Shown: positions 7,398-13,319 of the stretch, piece by piece
Layout: each line of letters opens with the position of its first letter
Position numbering within the stretch: position 1 is the first letter of the stretch
Source of the DNA: CAILLO01 sp964579735
Lineage (GTDB): Bacteria > Bacillota > Clostridia > Saccharofermentanales > UBA5734
Reading direction: 5' to 3'
DNA length: 13,319 nucleotides
Assembly (NCBI GenBank): GCA_964579735.1
Contig: CAZOHH010000066.1
Span: forward strand, 1-13,319
Made by a program: the position numbers and the translations under genes
Notes under the pieces: generated by a model
What the model was told of the DNA's origin: nothing
The model's database searches: none
The model's input: only the letters and a program-made list of their open reading frames with translations

Positions 7398-7648
7398 CAA
7401 AGGCGGCCCAGGTACTCCTTGAGAATCACTTCCAGCAGTTCGTCGCGCTCCAGGCGACGGATGATGCCGCGGGCGCCGTGGTGGTTGGTGATGTAGGTGG
7501 GGTCACCGGAGAGGAAGTATCCGACCATCTGGTTGACGGGGTTGTACCCCTTCTCGCGCAAGGCGGCGAGCACCTGGGTCATGATCTCCTTCGTCTCCTG
7601 GGTGTGGTCCTGGGTGACCTCGTAGCGAGCAGTCCCGTTGTCAGGCAT
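7397..7648 (-). CDS. ireB: IreB family regulatory phosphoprotein (DUF965)
   Basis: An 83-residue protein matching IreB through its whole core: KEIMTQVLAALREKGYNP, then NQMVGYFLSGDPTYI, ARGIIRRLERDELLE and LKEYL. In Enterococcus faecalis IreB is a substrate of the PASTA-domain kinase IreK and affects cephalosporin tolerance; phosphorylation there is on N-terminal threonines. This protein keeps candidate threonines at 6, 12, 16 and 19, but whether they are modified is unknown. AAGGAGGGG stands nine bases before the ATG at 7648. A promoter lies upstream at 7679-7707. In many Bacillota ireB sits between alaS and ruvX; here it opens the operon, alaS is absent and an aldo/keto reductase separates it from ruvX. 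Confidence 0.95.
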   Translation of the reverse strand: MPDNGTARYEVTQDHTQETKEIMTQVLAALREKGYNPVNQMVGYFLSGDPTYITNHHGARGIIRRLERDELLEVILKEYLGRL

Positions 7649-7678
7649 GGGGAATCCCCTCCTTCAGTCGATAGTCTG

Positions 7679-7707
7679 ATTCTACACCTTGCATGCGTGC
7701 GGGTAAA
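7679..7707 (-). promoter_or_regulatory. Sigma-A type promoter of the ireB operon
   Basis: Minus strand TTTACC (7707-7702), a 17-nt spacer, then TAGAAT (7684-7679). Transcription would start near 7672, about 24 nt before the ATG of ireB. It shares the 175-nt gap with the start of the divergent sigma factor gene. Confidence 0.6.
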
Positions 7708-7749
7708 CCGAAGATGGAGGCGTGGAGGCGATTCAAGACGAATTTCCAC

Positions 7750-7804
7750 TATACTGGAGTCATCATCGGAAATCATTGGAAATCCAGACGGTTCAGAACG
7801 TATG
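7750..7804 (+). promoter_or_regulatory. Candidate control region of the ECF sigma operon
   Basis: TATACT at 7750-7755 is a good -10 box but has no clear -35 at the right distance. Downstream, GGAAATC occurs twice, at 7768-7774 and 7778-7784, one helical turn apart. Each GGAAAT is followed 15 nt later by CGGTTC (7789) or CGTATG (7799), which resembles the GGAA...CGT layout of ECF-type promoters. Whether this is a self-activated promoter, an operator or chance cannot be settled from one sequence. Confidence 0.35.
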
Positions 7805-7823
7805 ACAGGTAGAGGAGGCGACG

Positions 7824-8357
7824 ATGGAAAGGATGACAATGGAAGCCCTGATCGAACGGATCCCGAACGGCGATCTCGAGGCGCTCGAAGGCCTGTACCG
7901 GGACTTCCACCACGCCGTCTACTCGTATTCGAGGCTGATCCTGCACGACAACGCACAGGCCGAGGACAATGCGCAGGATGTCTTCCTGAAGATCTGGTCG
8001 AAGGCATCGACCTACCGCACGGGCGGGAATCCGAAAGCCTGGATCATGGGCATCGCCAGGAACTGCGCCGTCGACCGGATTCGACGCACGGGCAAGGAGA
8101 GCGGTTTCGATGAATTCCCCGAAGAGAGGCTCGCCTCGGGAGAACGTGTGGAGGAGCAGGTGGTCGAGCGGGTCGACCTTCAGGAAGCTCTGGCCATCCT
8201 GGACCCGGAGGACCGGAGGATCGTGTTGCTCAAGGCGGTCGCAGGACTGCCAGCGAAGGATGTGGCACGGATGGTCGGACTGCCGCCGAGCACGGTTCAT
8301 TGGAGATACCGGCGCGCTCTCGACCGACTCGCGGACAAGTTGCTTGAAGGAGGCTGA
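7824..8357 (+). CDS. ECF-type RNA polymerase sigma factor
   Basis: A 177-residue sigma-70 family protein of ECF size with only regions 2 and 4. Region 2 spans about 15-88 (LYRDFHHAVYSYSRLIL, then AEDNAQDVFLKIWSKA and the RNCAVDRIRR end). Region 4 spans about 118-172 with the helix-turn-helix AGLPAKDVARMVGLPPSTVHWR. The 30-residue linker between them is acidic. GAGGAGG lies five bases before the ATG at 7824, so I chose it over later in-frame ATGs. The gene downstream starts 3 nt after its stop and encodes a single-pass membrane protein, the usual place for its anti-sigma factor. It should direct RNA polymerase to a small regulon in response to an unknown signal. It is transcribed away from ireB. 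Confidence 0.93.
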   Translation: MERMTMEALIERIPNGDLEALEGLYRDFHHAVYSYSRLILHDNAQAEDNAQDVFLKIWSKASTYRTGGNPKAWIMGIARNCAVDRIRRTGKESGFDEFPEERLASGERVEEQVVERVDLQEALAILDPEDRRIVLLKAVAGLPAKDVARMVGLPPSTVHWRYRRALDRLADKLLEGG

Positions 8358-8360
8358 ACT

Positions 8361-9134
8361 ATGGGAAATCGAAGGAATCAAGTGAAGGAAAGACTGGAGA
8401 AGATGTCGCGGGAGCAAGCGCCGGATGGTTGGCTGCATCTCCGCGAGCAGGCACTGGAGACGGTGCCCGGAAATGAAAGGAGCCCGATCCCCATGAAACG
8501 TCGAAACACCTGGATCCTCGCCCTGTCGACCGCAGCCGCCGTGGTGGCCGTCGCGACCCTGTCCATCGTGCTGCTGCTGCCGAAGTCGGTGGATGTCCGC
8601 CTCGAGGCGGGCAAGACCCTGACCGTGAAGAACGGCACCCTGTTCGTCAACGTCACCACCCCCAGCGATGGAAAGATCGGCATGCCGCCTGATGCGGAGT
8701 ACGTCGACTTCACCTTCGCGGATCTCGCCGGCGTCTTCGGCCGCGACCCGATCCCCGCCATGCCCGAAGGCTACAAGGCCGTCTCGGATACGGTCTCCGC
8801 CACCATGTTCCGCACCGGCACCATCTTCCTGATGAACGGCATCACCTTCTCGACCGACCCGGAGGACCCGGCGGCCGGCATGGTGGTCTTCGACCTGAAC
8901 GACCAGAGCGAGCTGCCCCTGTCGGACTGCGGTTATGGGGACGGCAAGATGTCGACCCTCGACGGCGTCGAGATGCTGGTCGGCATGCAGACGATGGACG
9001 AAGAGAACGGCGAAGGGACCTATGACGTCTACACCGCGACCTTCGTGGCGAATGGCATCGGCTACCGGATCCGCGGAATCCGAGTCCCGGCAGCGGATTT
9101 CCTCGCGGTTCTCGAGGCCACGGTCAAGGGCTGA
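8361..9134 (+). CDS. Probable membrane-anchored anti-sigma factor
   Basis: A 257-residue protein with a charged N-terminal part (1-50), one transmembrane segment (51-74, after KRRN, so the N-terminus should be inside) and an extracytoplasmic part of about 180 residues. That part is beta-rich and ends in GIGYRIRGIRVPAADFLAVLEATV, reminiscent of the C-terminal DUF4367-type module of Bacillota anti-sigma factors. The cytoplasmic part has no HxxxCxxC zinc motif, so it is not a standard ZAS-domain protein. GAAGGAGG sits seven bases before the ATG at 8361, within the end of the sigma gene. The role is inferred from position and topology. Its stop overlaps the convergent mtaB stop region by 11 nt. 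A second ATG at residue 45 with its own AAAGGAG could give a form lacking the cytoplasmic part. Confidence 0.75.
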   Translation: MGNRRNQVKERLEKMSREQAPDGWLHLREQALETVPGNERSPIPMKRRNTWILALSTAAAVVAVATLSIVLLLPKSVDVRLEAGKTLTVKNGTLFVNVTTPSDGKIGMPPDAEYVDFTFADLAGVFGRDPIPAMPEGYKAVSDTVSATMFRTGTIFLMNGITFSTDPEDPAAGMVVFDLNDQSELPLSDCGYGDGKMSTLDGVEMLVGMQTMDEENGEGTYDVYTATFVANGIGYRIRGIRVPAADFLAVLEATVKG

Positions 9135-10521
9135 CCCGAACTCCCCGCACACCCTGCGCGTCCCATTCGGTGACGCGGAGCCATACGCACTCGCCGAGGG
9201 CGGGGACCGGAAGGTCCCCGCCCTTCTCGATGCGGGCGAAGACGTACTCGGGGGTGTATCCGCGTGCGGCGCCGTCCGTGGCGAAGGACTCGACGAGCAC
9301 CTCGCGGATCTGGCCGGCCAGCGAAGCGTGGAAGTCCAGGGCGAGACGCGCGGACAGTTCCTTCATGCGCCGGGCGCGCTGCGTGACGGCGGATGCGGGG
9401 ACCTTCCCCGGCATGGCCGATGCGACCGTGCCGCGGCGGTCCGAATAGCGGAAGACGTGGATGCGGTGCAGTCCGGCGGAGGCGCAGAACGAAAGGCTCT
9501 CCTCGAACTCGGAGTCGGTCTCGCCGGGGAATCCGACGATGACATCGGTCGTGAAGGCGCCCGACGGAAAGGCGGCACGGAGGTCGGCGAGCGTGCGCAG
9601 GAAGCGGTCGGGCGCATAGCGGCGACGCATGCGGGCCAGGACGGAGGCGCTCCCGCTCTGGAGAGGGATGTGGAAATGCGGGCATAGCCCGGGTATCGCC
9701 GCCGCCGCGCCAGCGAAGTCCGCGTCGATGGATTCCGGCTCGATGGACCCGAGGCGCACGCGAAGCACACCCGGCATCGAAGCGATACGCGCCGCGAGAT
9801 CGAGCAGGGGGAGGCCGTCGGAAGGACTGGCCGTCCCGCGTCCATCGCGCTCCGTGCCGTAGGAGCTGACGTGGATGCCGGTCAGGACCACCTCGCGGCA
9901 TCCGGCTTCGACCAGGCGCGGAACCTCGGCGAGCACGGAGGCTGCGTCCCGACTTCGTGCGGGACCGCGGGCGAGGGGGATGACGCAGTAGGCGCAACGT
10001 GCATCGCAGCCGTCCTGTATCTTGACGAAGGCTCGTACGTCCTCGACGTCGGAGAGACTTTCCGGGGCTTCATAGGCGGTTCGGCCAGCGACATCCTCGC
10101 GGATGTCCACCCTTGCGGAACGGCCCCCGGCACGGTCCGCAAGGGCCTCCCGGGCGAGTCGCGGGGCATCTGCGCGGCGGGTGGTGCCGATCAGGACGTC
10201 TACGGGCAGCGAGCCGTCGTCCAGCTGGGCATGGCAGCCGACCGCGATCAGAATGGCCCGCGGGTGGCGGGACCGGGTGCCGCGCAGATACTGTCCCGTC
10301 TTCTTCGCGGCCTGCCCGGTCACGGTGCAGGTGTTGACCACATAGACATCCGCCTCCCTCGCGCCGTCGAACGGTACGACTTCGAAGCCAACCGCCAGGA
10401 AAGCCTCGCGGAGAGCTCCGGTCTCATAGTGGTTGACCTTGCAGCCGAGCGTGCGGAAAGCGACCGTCGGCACAATCGGAGGTTCAAGGGGGTCCGCTGC
10501 GTTCAGTTTCTCCTCGTTCAT
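9124..10521 (-). CDS. mtaB: tRNA (N6-threonylcarbamoyladenosine(37)-C2)-methylthiotransferase MtaB
   Basis: A 465-residue radical SAM methylthiotransferase. The N-terminal UPF0004 domain supplies cluster cysteines C27 (TLGCKVN), C65 (NTCTVT) and C96 (AVGCHAQ). The radical SAM motif CDARCAYC gives C172, C176 and C179. VVLTGIHVSSYG at 211-222 and HIPLQSGSASVLARMRRRY at 284-302 are typical MtaB signatures, and a TRAM domain fills about 400-464. It adds a methylthio group to t6A37 of tRNAs reading ANN codons. Both cluster sites are intact. The ATG at 10521 has AGGGGGA five bases upstream; the frame stays open 70 codons further up, but that part covers the promoter and start of the divergent HPr-like gene. 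I see only a weak promoter of its own; read-through from rnr is possible. Confidence 0.95.
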   Translation of the reverse strand: MNEEKLNAADPLEPPIVPTVAFRTLGCKVNHYETGALREAFLAVGFEVVPFDGAREADVYVVNTCTVTGQAAKKTGQYLRGTRSRHPRAILIAVGCHAQLDDGSLPVDVLIGTTRRADAPRLAREALADRAGGRSARVDIREDVAGRTAYEAPESLSDVEDVRAFVKIQDGCDARCAYCVIPLARGPARSRDAASVLAEVPRLVEAGCREVVLTGIHVSSYGTERDGRGTASPSDGLPLLDLAARIASMPGVLRVRLGSIEPESIDADFAGAAAAIPGLCPHFHIPLQSGSASVLARMRRRYAPDRFLRTLADLRAAFPSGAFTTDVIVGFPGETDSEFEESLSFCASAGLHRIHVFRYSDRRGTVASAMPGKVPASAVTQRARRMKELSARLALDFHASLAGQIREVLVESFATDGAARGYTPEYVFARIEKGGDLPVPALGECVWLRVTEWDAQGVRGVRVSP

Positions 10522-10558
10522 CGTTCCCCCTGCGCCGAAGCCTCGGCACCCGCCTGTC

Positions 10559-10588
10559 TTGACATGCGGCGCCCGGGCGACCCATACT
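10559..10588 (+). promoter_or_regulatory. Sigma-A type promoter of the HPr-like gene
   Basis: A perfect TTGACA at 10559-10564 is followed after 18 nt by CATACT at 10583-10588. Transcription would start near 10595, leaving a GC-rich leader of about 55 nt before the ATG at 10649. It lies directly upstream of the divergent mtaB start. Confidence 0.65.
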
Positions 10589-10648
10589 GGACCTGCCCCC
10601 CCGAAGACAACGGCGGGGCGGAGTTCTCCGAAAGGAAAGGAGCCCTTC

Positions 10649-10876
10649 ATGCCTTCACTCACGATCCAGCTCCGAACGATCGCCGACGTCAAGGAATTCG
10701 TACGGATCGTCAACGGATACGATTTCGACATCGACCTGTCTTCGGGCCGCTACGTGGTCGATGCGAAGTCGATCATGGGCATCTTCAGCCTCGACCTGGG
10801 GAAGCCCCTCCGCGTCGACGTCCGCGAGACGTCTTGCGGCGGCCTGCTGGAGGACCTGACGCCTTTCGTCCTCTAG
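10649..10876 (+). CDS. HPr-like protein lacking the phosphorylatable histidine
   Basis: A 75-residue protein with the HPr fold pattern. The stretch DFDIDLSSGRYVVDAKSIMGI at 25-45 aligns without gaps to the region around Ser46 of Bacillus HPr, with S41 at the Ser46 position. The segment that should hold GLHARPA reads RTIADVKEF instead, placing T10 at His15 and A12 at Arg17, so it cannot take phosphate from Enzyme I in the normal way. It may serve a regulatory role like Crh, which also lacks His15, but the partner is unknown. AAAGGAG sits six bases before the ATG. It has its own promoter, lies between rnr and mtaB on the opposite strand, and its last 92 nt overlap the 3' end of rnr. Confidence 0.88.
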   Translation: MPSLTIQLRTIADVKEFVRIVNGYDFDIDLSSGRYVVDAKSIMGIFSLDLGKPLRVDVRETSCGGLLEDLTPFVL

Positions 10877-12797
10877 CCGCGGCCTTCGCCTTCTTCCGGG
10901 AAGCGCCGCCTTTGTTCGGCTCGCCGCCCTTTCCGACCGTGCGCCCCTTCCCCGCTCCCTTTCGTCCCTCTCCGACGGACGCACCCACGCGCGCCAGCAG
11001 CGCGAAGTCGATGCGGCGGGTCACCGTGTCCGCCCTCGTCACCTGGATGCGCAGACGGTCGCCGACGTGGAAGGTCTCTCCGCTGCGGCGTCCCTTCGCG
11101 TAGAATCCTTCCTCGTCGTAGTCGAAATAGTCGTCCAGGGTGGCGAAGGCGACCATGCCCTCCACCGTGCTCTCGAGCTCGACGAAGAGACCCGCGCCGA
11201 CGATTCCGGACACGACTCCCTCGTACGCCTCGCCGACGCGTTGCGCCATGTACTCCGCCGACTTCTGCGACACGACGTCGCGTTCGGCCTGTTCAGCCCG
11301 CCGTTCCGTGAAGGAGCAGCCGAGGCAGACGCTGTCCGCCGACTCGCGGAAGGACGCCAGGCGCAGGGACAACGAGCGTGGCAGCGCGGCACCCGGCTTC
11401 GCGCCGGGCGACTCCTGCAGCCAGATCTTCATGATGCGGTGGATGAAGAGGTCGGGGTAGCGCCGGATGGGCGAAGTGAAGTGGCAGTAGTACGGGGAAG
11501 CCAGGCTGAAGTGGCCGAGACACTCGGGGGAGTAGCGGGCCTTGGCGAGCGAGCGCAGCAGGATGCGGGAAAGCAGGCGTCCGTAAGGTTTGCCGCGAAC
11601 GTCCTCGAGGATCTTCGCGAGCTGGGCGGAGTCGGCGCCTTCGGCCTTGAAGCGATGGATCTCGCCGAAGTTCGACGCGATCACCTCGAAGCGATGCAGG
11701 CGTTCGGGATCGGGGGGTTCGTGCACGCGGTAGGCGAAGGGCGATCCCAGGCGCAGGAAATGTTCCGCGACGGTCTCGTTCGCGAGGATCATGAACTCCT
11801 CGATGAGGCCGTTGGCGAAGGTCGTGCGGTAGGGATGGATATCGATGGGCACGCCGGCTTCGTCCAGCACGACCTTCGTTTCGGCGAAATCGAAGTCCAT
11901 GGCGCCGCGGCCGAACCGCCGGCCGCGCAGGAGTCGAGCCAATTCGTGCATCCTTCGAAAGTCCGGCAGGAGCTCTGCATATCGGATGGAGAGCTCCGTC
12001 TCCTCCCCTTCCGGGGTGGAGAGAATCGAAAAGACGTCGTCGTAGGTCATCCTCTCGACGGTGCGGATCAGGCTCTCGAAGATCTCGTGGCCGCGGGGTT
12101 CCCCTTCGGGCGTGAAATCCATGACGCAGGAGAATGCGAAGCGCGGCCGCCCGGGGTTGAGACTGCATATGCCGTTCGACAGCTTCGGAGGCAGCATGGG
12201 CACCACGCGTCCCGGTGGATAGACGCTCGTGCCGCGTGAGCGGGCCTCCGCGTCGAGCGCAGTGCCTTCCCTCACGTACCAGGAGACGTCGGCGATGTGC
12301 ACGCCGAGTCGAAAGCCGCCGTCCTTGAGTGCTTCCACTGAAACCGCGTCATCCAGGTCCTTGGCATCCGCACCGGCGATCGTGACGAGGCGTTCTCCAC
12401 GGAGGTCCCGACGACCGCGGGCGAGTTCGCGGGCCACATCCTCGTCCGAGGGGTCCGTGCCGAATGCCAGCGCCTCGCGTTCGACGGCCTCGGGGAAGTT
12501 CTCTTTTAGGCCGTAGGCGCGAAGGATTCCCGCCACGGCGACGTCGGGTTCTGCCGGGTCCCCCAAGGTCTCCACGACCCGTCCACGGGCCAATGGAGCG
12601 TCCAGGGAGCGGGTTCCGCGCGGCTCTTCGTCGGGGCGGAACAGGATCTCGACGACCACCTTCATCCCGAATGGCGCACCGCCGAGGTCCCGTTGGGCGA
12701 TACGGACGGGGACGAGACCTCCCGGGCGTTCCGGAACGACGAGGCCGTTCCGCCCGTCCTCCTTCAGGATACCGACCACGCGCTCCAGTGTTTCCAT
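10785..12797 (-). CDS. rnr: Ribonuclease R (RNB-S1 exoribonuclease), short N-terminus
   Basis: A 670-residue 3'-5' exoribonuclease. It begins at what is the second cold-shock domain in Bacillus RNase R (METLERVVG), so the winged helix and first cold-shock domain are absent. The RNB domain runs from about 130 to 510 with DAKDLDDAV at 144-152, RGTSVYPPGRVVPMLPPKL at 188-206, TSPIRRYPDL at 441-450 and E498 in TERRAE. Of the four conserved active-site aspartates, D147, D149 and D150 remain; the first, in the usual TIDG, is A141 here. An S1 domain spans 521-602, then a Lys/Arg/Gly-rich tail, as is common in RNase R for structured RNA. The last 30 codons overlap the HPr-like gene. AAGAGG precedes the ATG at 12797. 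Confidence 0.95.
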   Translation of the reverse strand: METLERVVGILKEDGRNGLVVPERPGGLVPVRIAQRDLGGAPFGMKVVVEILFRPDEEPRGTRSLDAPLARGRVVETLGDPAEPDVAVAGILRAYGLKENFPEAVEREALAFGTDPSDEDVARELARGRRDLRGERLVTIAGADAKDLDDAVSVEALKDGGFRLGVHIADVSWYVREGTALDAEARSRGTSVYPPGRVVPMLPPKLSNGICSLNPGRPRFAFSCVMDFTPEGEPRGHEIFESLIRTVERMTYDDVFSILSTPEGEETELSIRYAELLPDFRRMHELARLLRGRRFGRGAMDFDFAETKVVLDEAGVPIDIHPYRTTFANGLIEEFMILANETVAEHFLRLGSPFAYRVHEPPDPERLHRFEVIASNFGEIHRFKAEGADSAQLAKILEDVRGKPYGRLLSRILLRSLAKARYSPECLGHFSLASPYYCHFTSPIRRYPDLFIHRIMKIWLQESPGAKPGAALPRSLSLRLASFRESADSVCLGCSFTERRAEQAERDVVSQKSAEYMAQRVGEAYEGVVSGIVGAGLFVELESTVEGMVAFATLDDYFDYDEEGFYAKGRRSGETFHVGDRLRIQVTRADTVTRRIDFALLARVGASVGEGRKGAGKGRTVGKGGEPNKGGASRKKAKAAARGRKASGPPAGRRKTSRGRRRGGASPGRG

Positions 12798-12837
12798 TTC
12801 CTACCTCTTCCTAACCCCACGATTCTTCTTCCTCTTC

Positions 12838-12866
12838 ATTATATCGGAATCGTGTACGTAAAAAGC
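12838..12866 (-). promoter_or_regulatory. Probable promoter of rnr
   Basis: A perfect TATAAT stands on the minus strand at 12843-12838, about 41 nt before the ATG. The -35 position at 17 nt reads GCTTTT, a poor match, and falls on the 3' arm and T-tract of the secG terminator. The leader is purine-rich (GAAGAGGAAGAAGAA). Confidence 0.5.
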
Positions 12867-12890
12867 CGTCCCCGCAACCGGGAACGGCTT
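12860..12890 (-). terminator. Intrinsic terminator after secG
   Basis: Minus strand: AGCCGTTCCCG, loop GTTG, CGGGGACGGCT, then five T's. The 11-bp stem has one G-U pair, and an outer A-T pair can extend it. It lies about 45 nt after the secG stop and separates secG from rnr. Confidence 0.9.
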
Positions 12891-12910
12891 CCACTCAGCA
12901 CCGAATCGAT

Positions 12911-12929
12911 GGAGTCCTTGAAGGACTCC
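12911..12929. repeat. Perfect 19-nt inverted repeat after secG
   Basis: GGAGTCCTT-G-AAGGACTCC, nine bases on each arm around one central base, between the secG stop and its terminator. No T-tract follows, so it is not a terminator by itself. It could be an mRNA-stabilising hairpin or a protein site. Confidence 0.75.
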
Positions 12930-12933
12930 TACT

Positions 12934-13176
12934 CTAACCCTTGGTCAGCAGATACAGGACGATCGTGAGGACGAAGAAGACGACAGCCGCGACGGTAGTC
13001 AGTTTCTTGAGCATCGCGTCGATCGTGCGTGCCTTGGTCTTGTTGAAGAACGTATCCGCACCGCCCGCAATCGAGCCGAGCCCCTGGGAGGCGCCCTTCT
13101 GGAAAAGGACCATCATGATGAGGACGACGCAGATCAGCAGGTCCAGGATCGAAAGGACGATCAGAAGCGCTTGCAT
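12934..13176 (-). CDS. secG: Preprotein translocase subunit SecG
   Basis: An 80-residue membrane protein of normal SecG length. Two hydrophobic helices (about 3-24 and 59-77) flank the conserved cytoplasmic loop LFQKGASQGLGSIAGGADTFF at 24-44, the hallmark of SecG. It is the small accessory subunit of the SecYEG channel. GGAGG lies seven bases before the ATG at 13176, and the stop is TAG. It is a single-gene unit, with a promoter at 13232-13261 and a terminator at 12860-12890, followed by rnr, a frequent Bacillota neighbour. Confidence 0.95.
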   Translation of the reverse strand: MQALLIVLSILDLLICVVLIMMVLFQKGASQGLGSIAGGADTFFNKTKARTIDAMLKKLTTVAAVVFFVLTIVLYLLTKG

Positions 13177-13201
13177 AGGTCACCCTCCGTGAAGTTCGAT
13201 T

Positions 13202-13229
13202 CCATGCCGCGATTTCTGCGCGGCAATGG
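13202..13229. other. Hairpin at the start of the secG leader
   Basis: CCAT-GCCGCG, seven-base loop, CGCGGC-A-ATGG: ten pairs with one bulged A. The predicted transcription start near 13225 falls at the base of this stem, so the mRNA would begin almost directly with it. No T-tract follows. Confidence 0.5.
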
Positions 13230-13231
13230 CG

Positions 13232-13261
13232 ATTCTACCACAAATCCCGAAGGTGTGGCAA
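13232..13261 (-). promoter_or_regulatory. Sigma-A type promoter of secG
   Basis: Minus strand TTGCCA (13261-13256), 18-nt spacer, TAGAAT (13237-13232) preceded by TGG, an extended -10. The leader is about 50 nt. The remaining 58 nt to the window edge show no gene that I can support. Confidence 0.7.
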
Positions 13262-13319
13262 GCCGGGACTTCAAGTCATCAACCGCCATCTGCATCCGAT
13301 CCATCCGGTGTTTACGTCG

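Noticed and set aside
7773..9152. 459-residue minus-strand open frame opposite the sigma and anti-sigma genes.
   Set aside because: It is the antisense of two well-supported genes with motifs and ribosome binding sites, and has no recognisable domain.
10522..10648. Minus-strand promoter for mtaB (TTGTCT, 17 nt, GTATGG).
   Set aside because: The -10 match is poor, so I did not list it as a feature; it stays possible.
10522..10731. Upstream extension of mtaB.
   Set aside because: The extension overlaps the promoter and start of the HPr-like gene and has no MtaB similarity; AGGGGGA supports the ATG at 10521.
9871..11103. Plus-strand open frame across mtaB and the HPr-like gene.
   Set aside because: It is antisense to conserved mtaB motifs and in a different frame from the HPr-like gene, with Arg/Pro-rich low complexity.

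Overview
The window reads as chromosome of a GC-rich member of the Bacillota (Firmicutes). The marker genes point there: an IreB (DUF965) gene upstream of ruvX and DUF1292 genes, a DUF2156 protein, secG next to rnr, and clear AGGAGG-type ribosome binding sites. TGA and TAG both act as ordinary stops, so this is not a mollicute code. By eye the GC content is near 60 percent. Coding is dense, with many 1-32 nt overlaps. I see no transposase, phage gene, CRISPR array, rRNA or tRNA.

Layout, right to left for the minus strand. At the right end, secG has a good promoter and a strong intrinsic terminator. Next comes rnr (RNase R), whose TATAAT box lies just beyond that terminator. A small plus-strand HPr-like gene overlaps the 3' end of rnr tail to tail. 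The tRNA methylthiotransferase gene mtaB follows on the minus strand, so the HPr-like gene sits antisense between two co-oriented genes. In the middle, a plus-strand pair encodes an ECF sigma factor and its probable membrane anti-sigma factor, converging on mtaB with an 11-nt overlap. Divergent from the sigma gene is the tightly packed ireB - aldo/keto reductase - ruvX operon.

The left 5.9 kb is one minus-strand operon behind its own TATAAT promoter. It encodes a DUF1292 protein with an N-terminal array of seven CxC motifs and seven histidines, a second DUF1292-like protein, a DUF2156 protein, a CPBP membrane protease, and the start of a very large membrane-anchored extracytoplasmic protein. 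That last protein has Asp-box (BNR-like) repeats, a carbohydrate-binding-like domain and a degenerate glycosidase-like region, and it runs off the left edge.

Much of the window is housekeeping: secretion (SecG), RNA decay (RNase R), tRNA modification (MtaB), nucleic acid processing (RuvX) and PASTA-kinase signalling (IreB). The unusual parts are the Cys/His array with its 63-bp internal duplication, the large surface protein, an RNase R lacking one of four conserved active-site aspartates, the His15-less HPr-like protein nested antisense in the rnr-mtaB transcription path, and the sigma/anti-sigma pair without a recognised signal.
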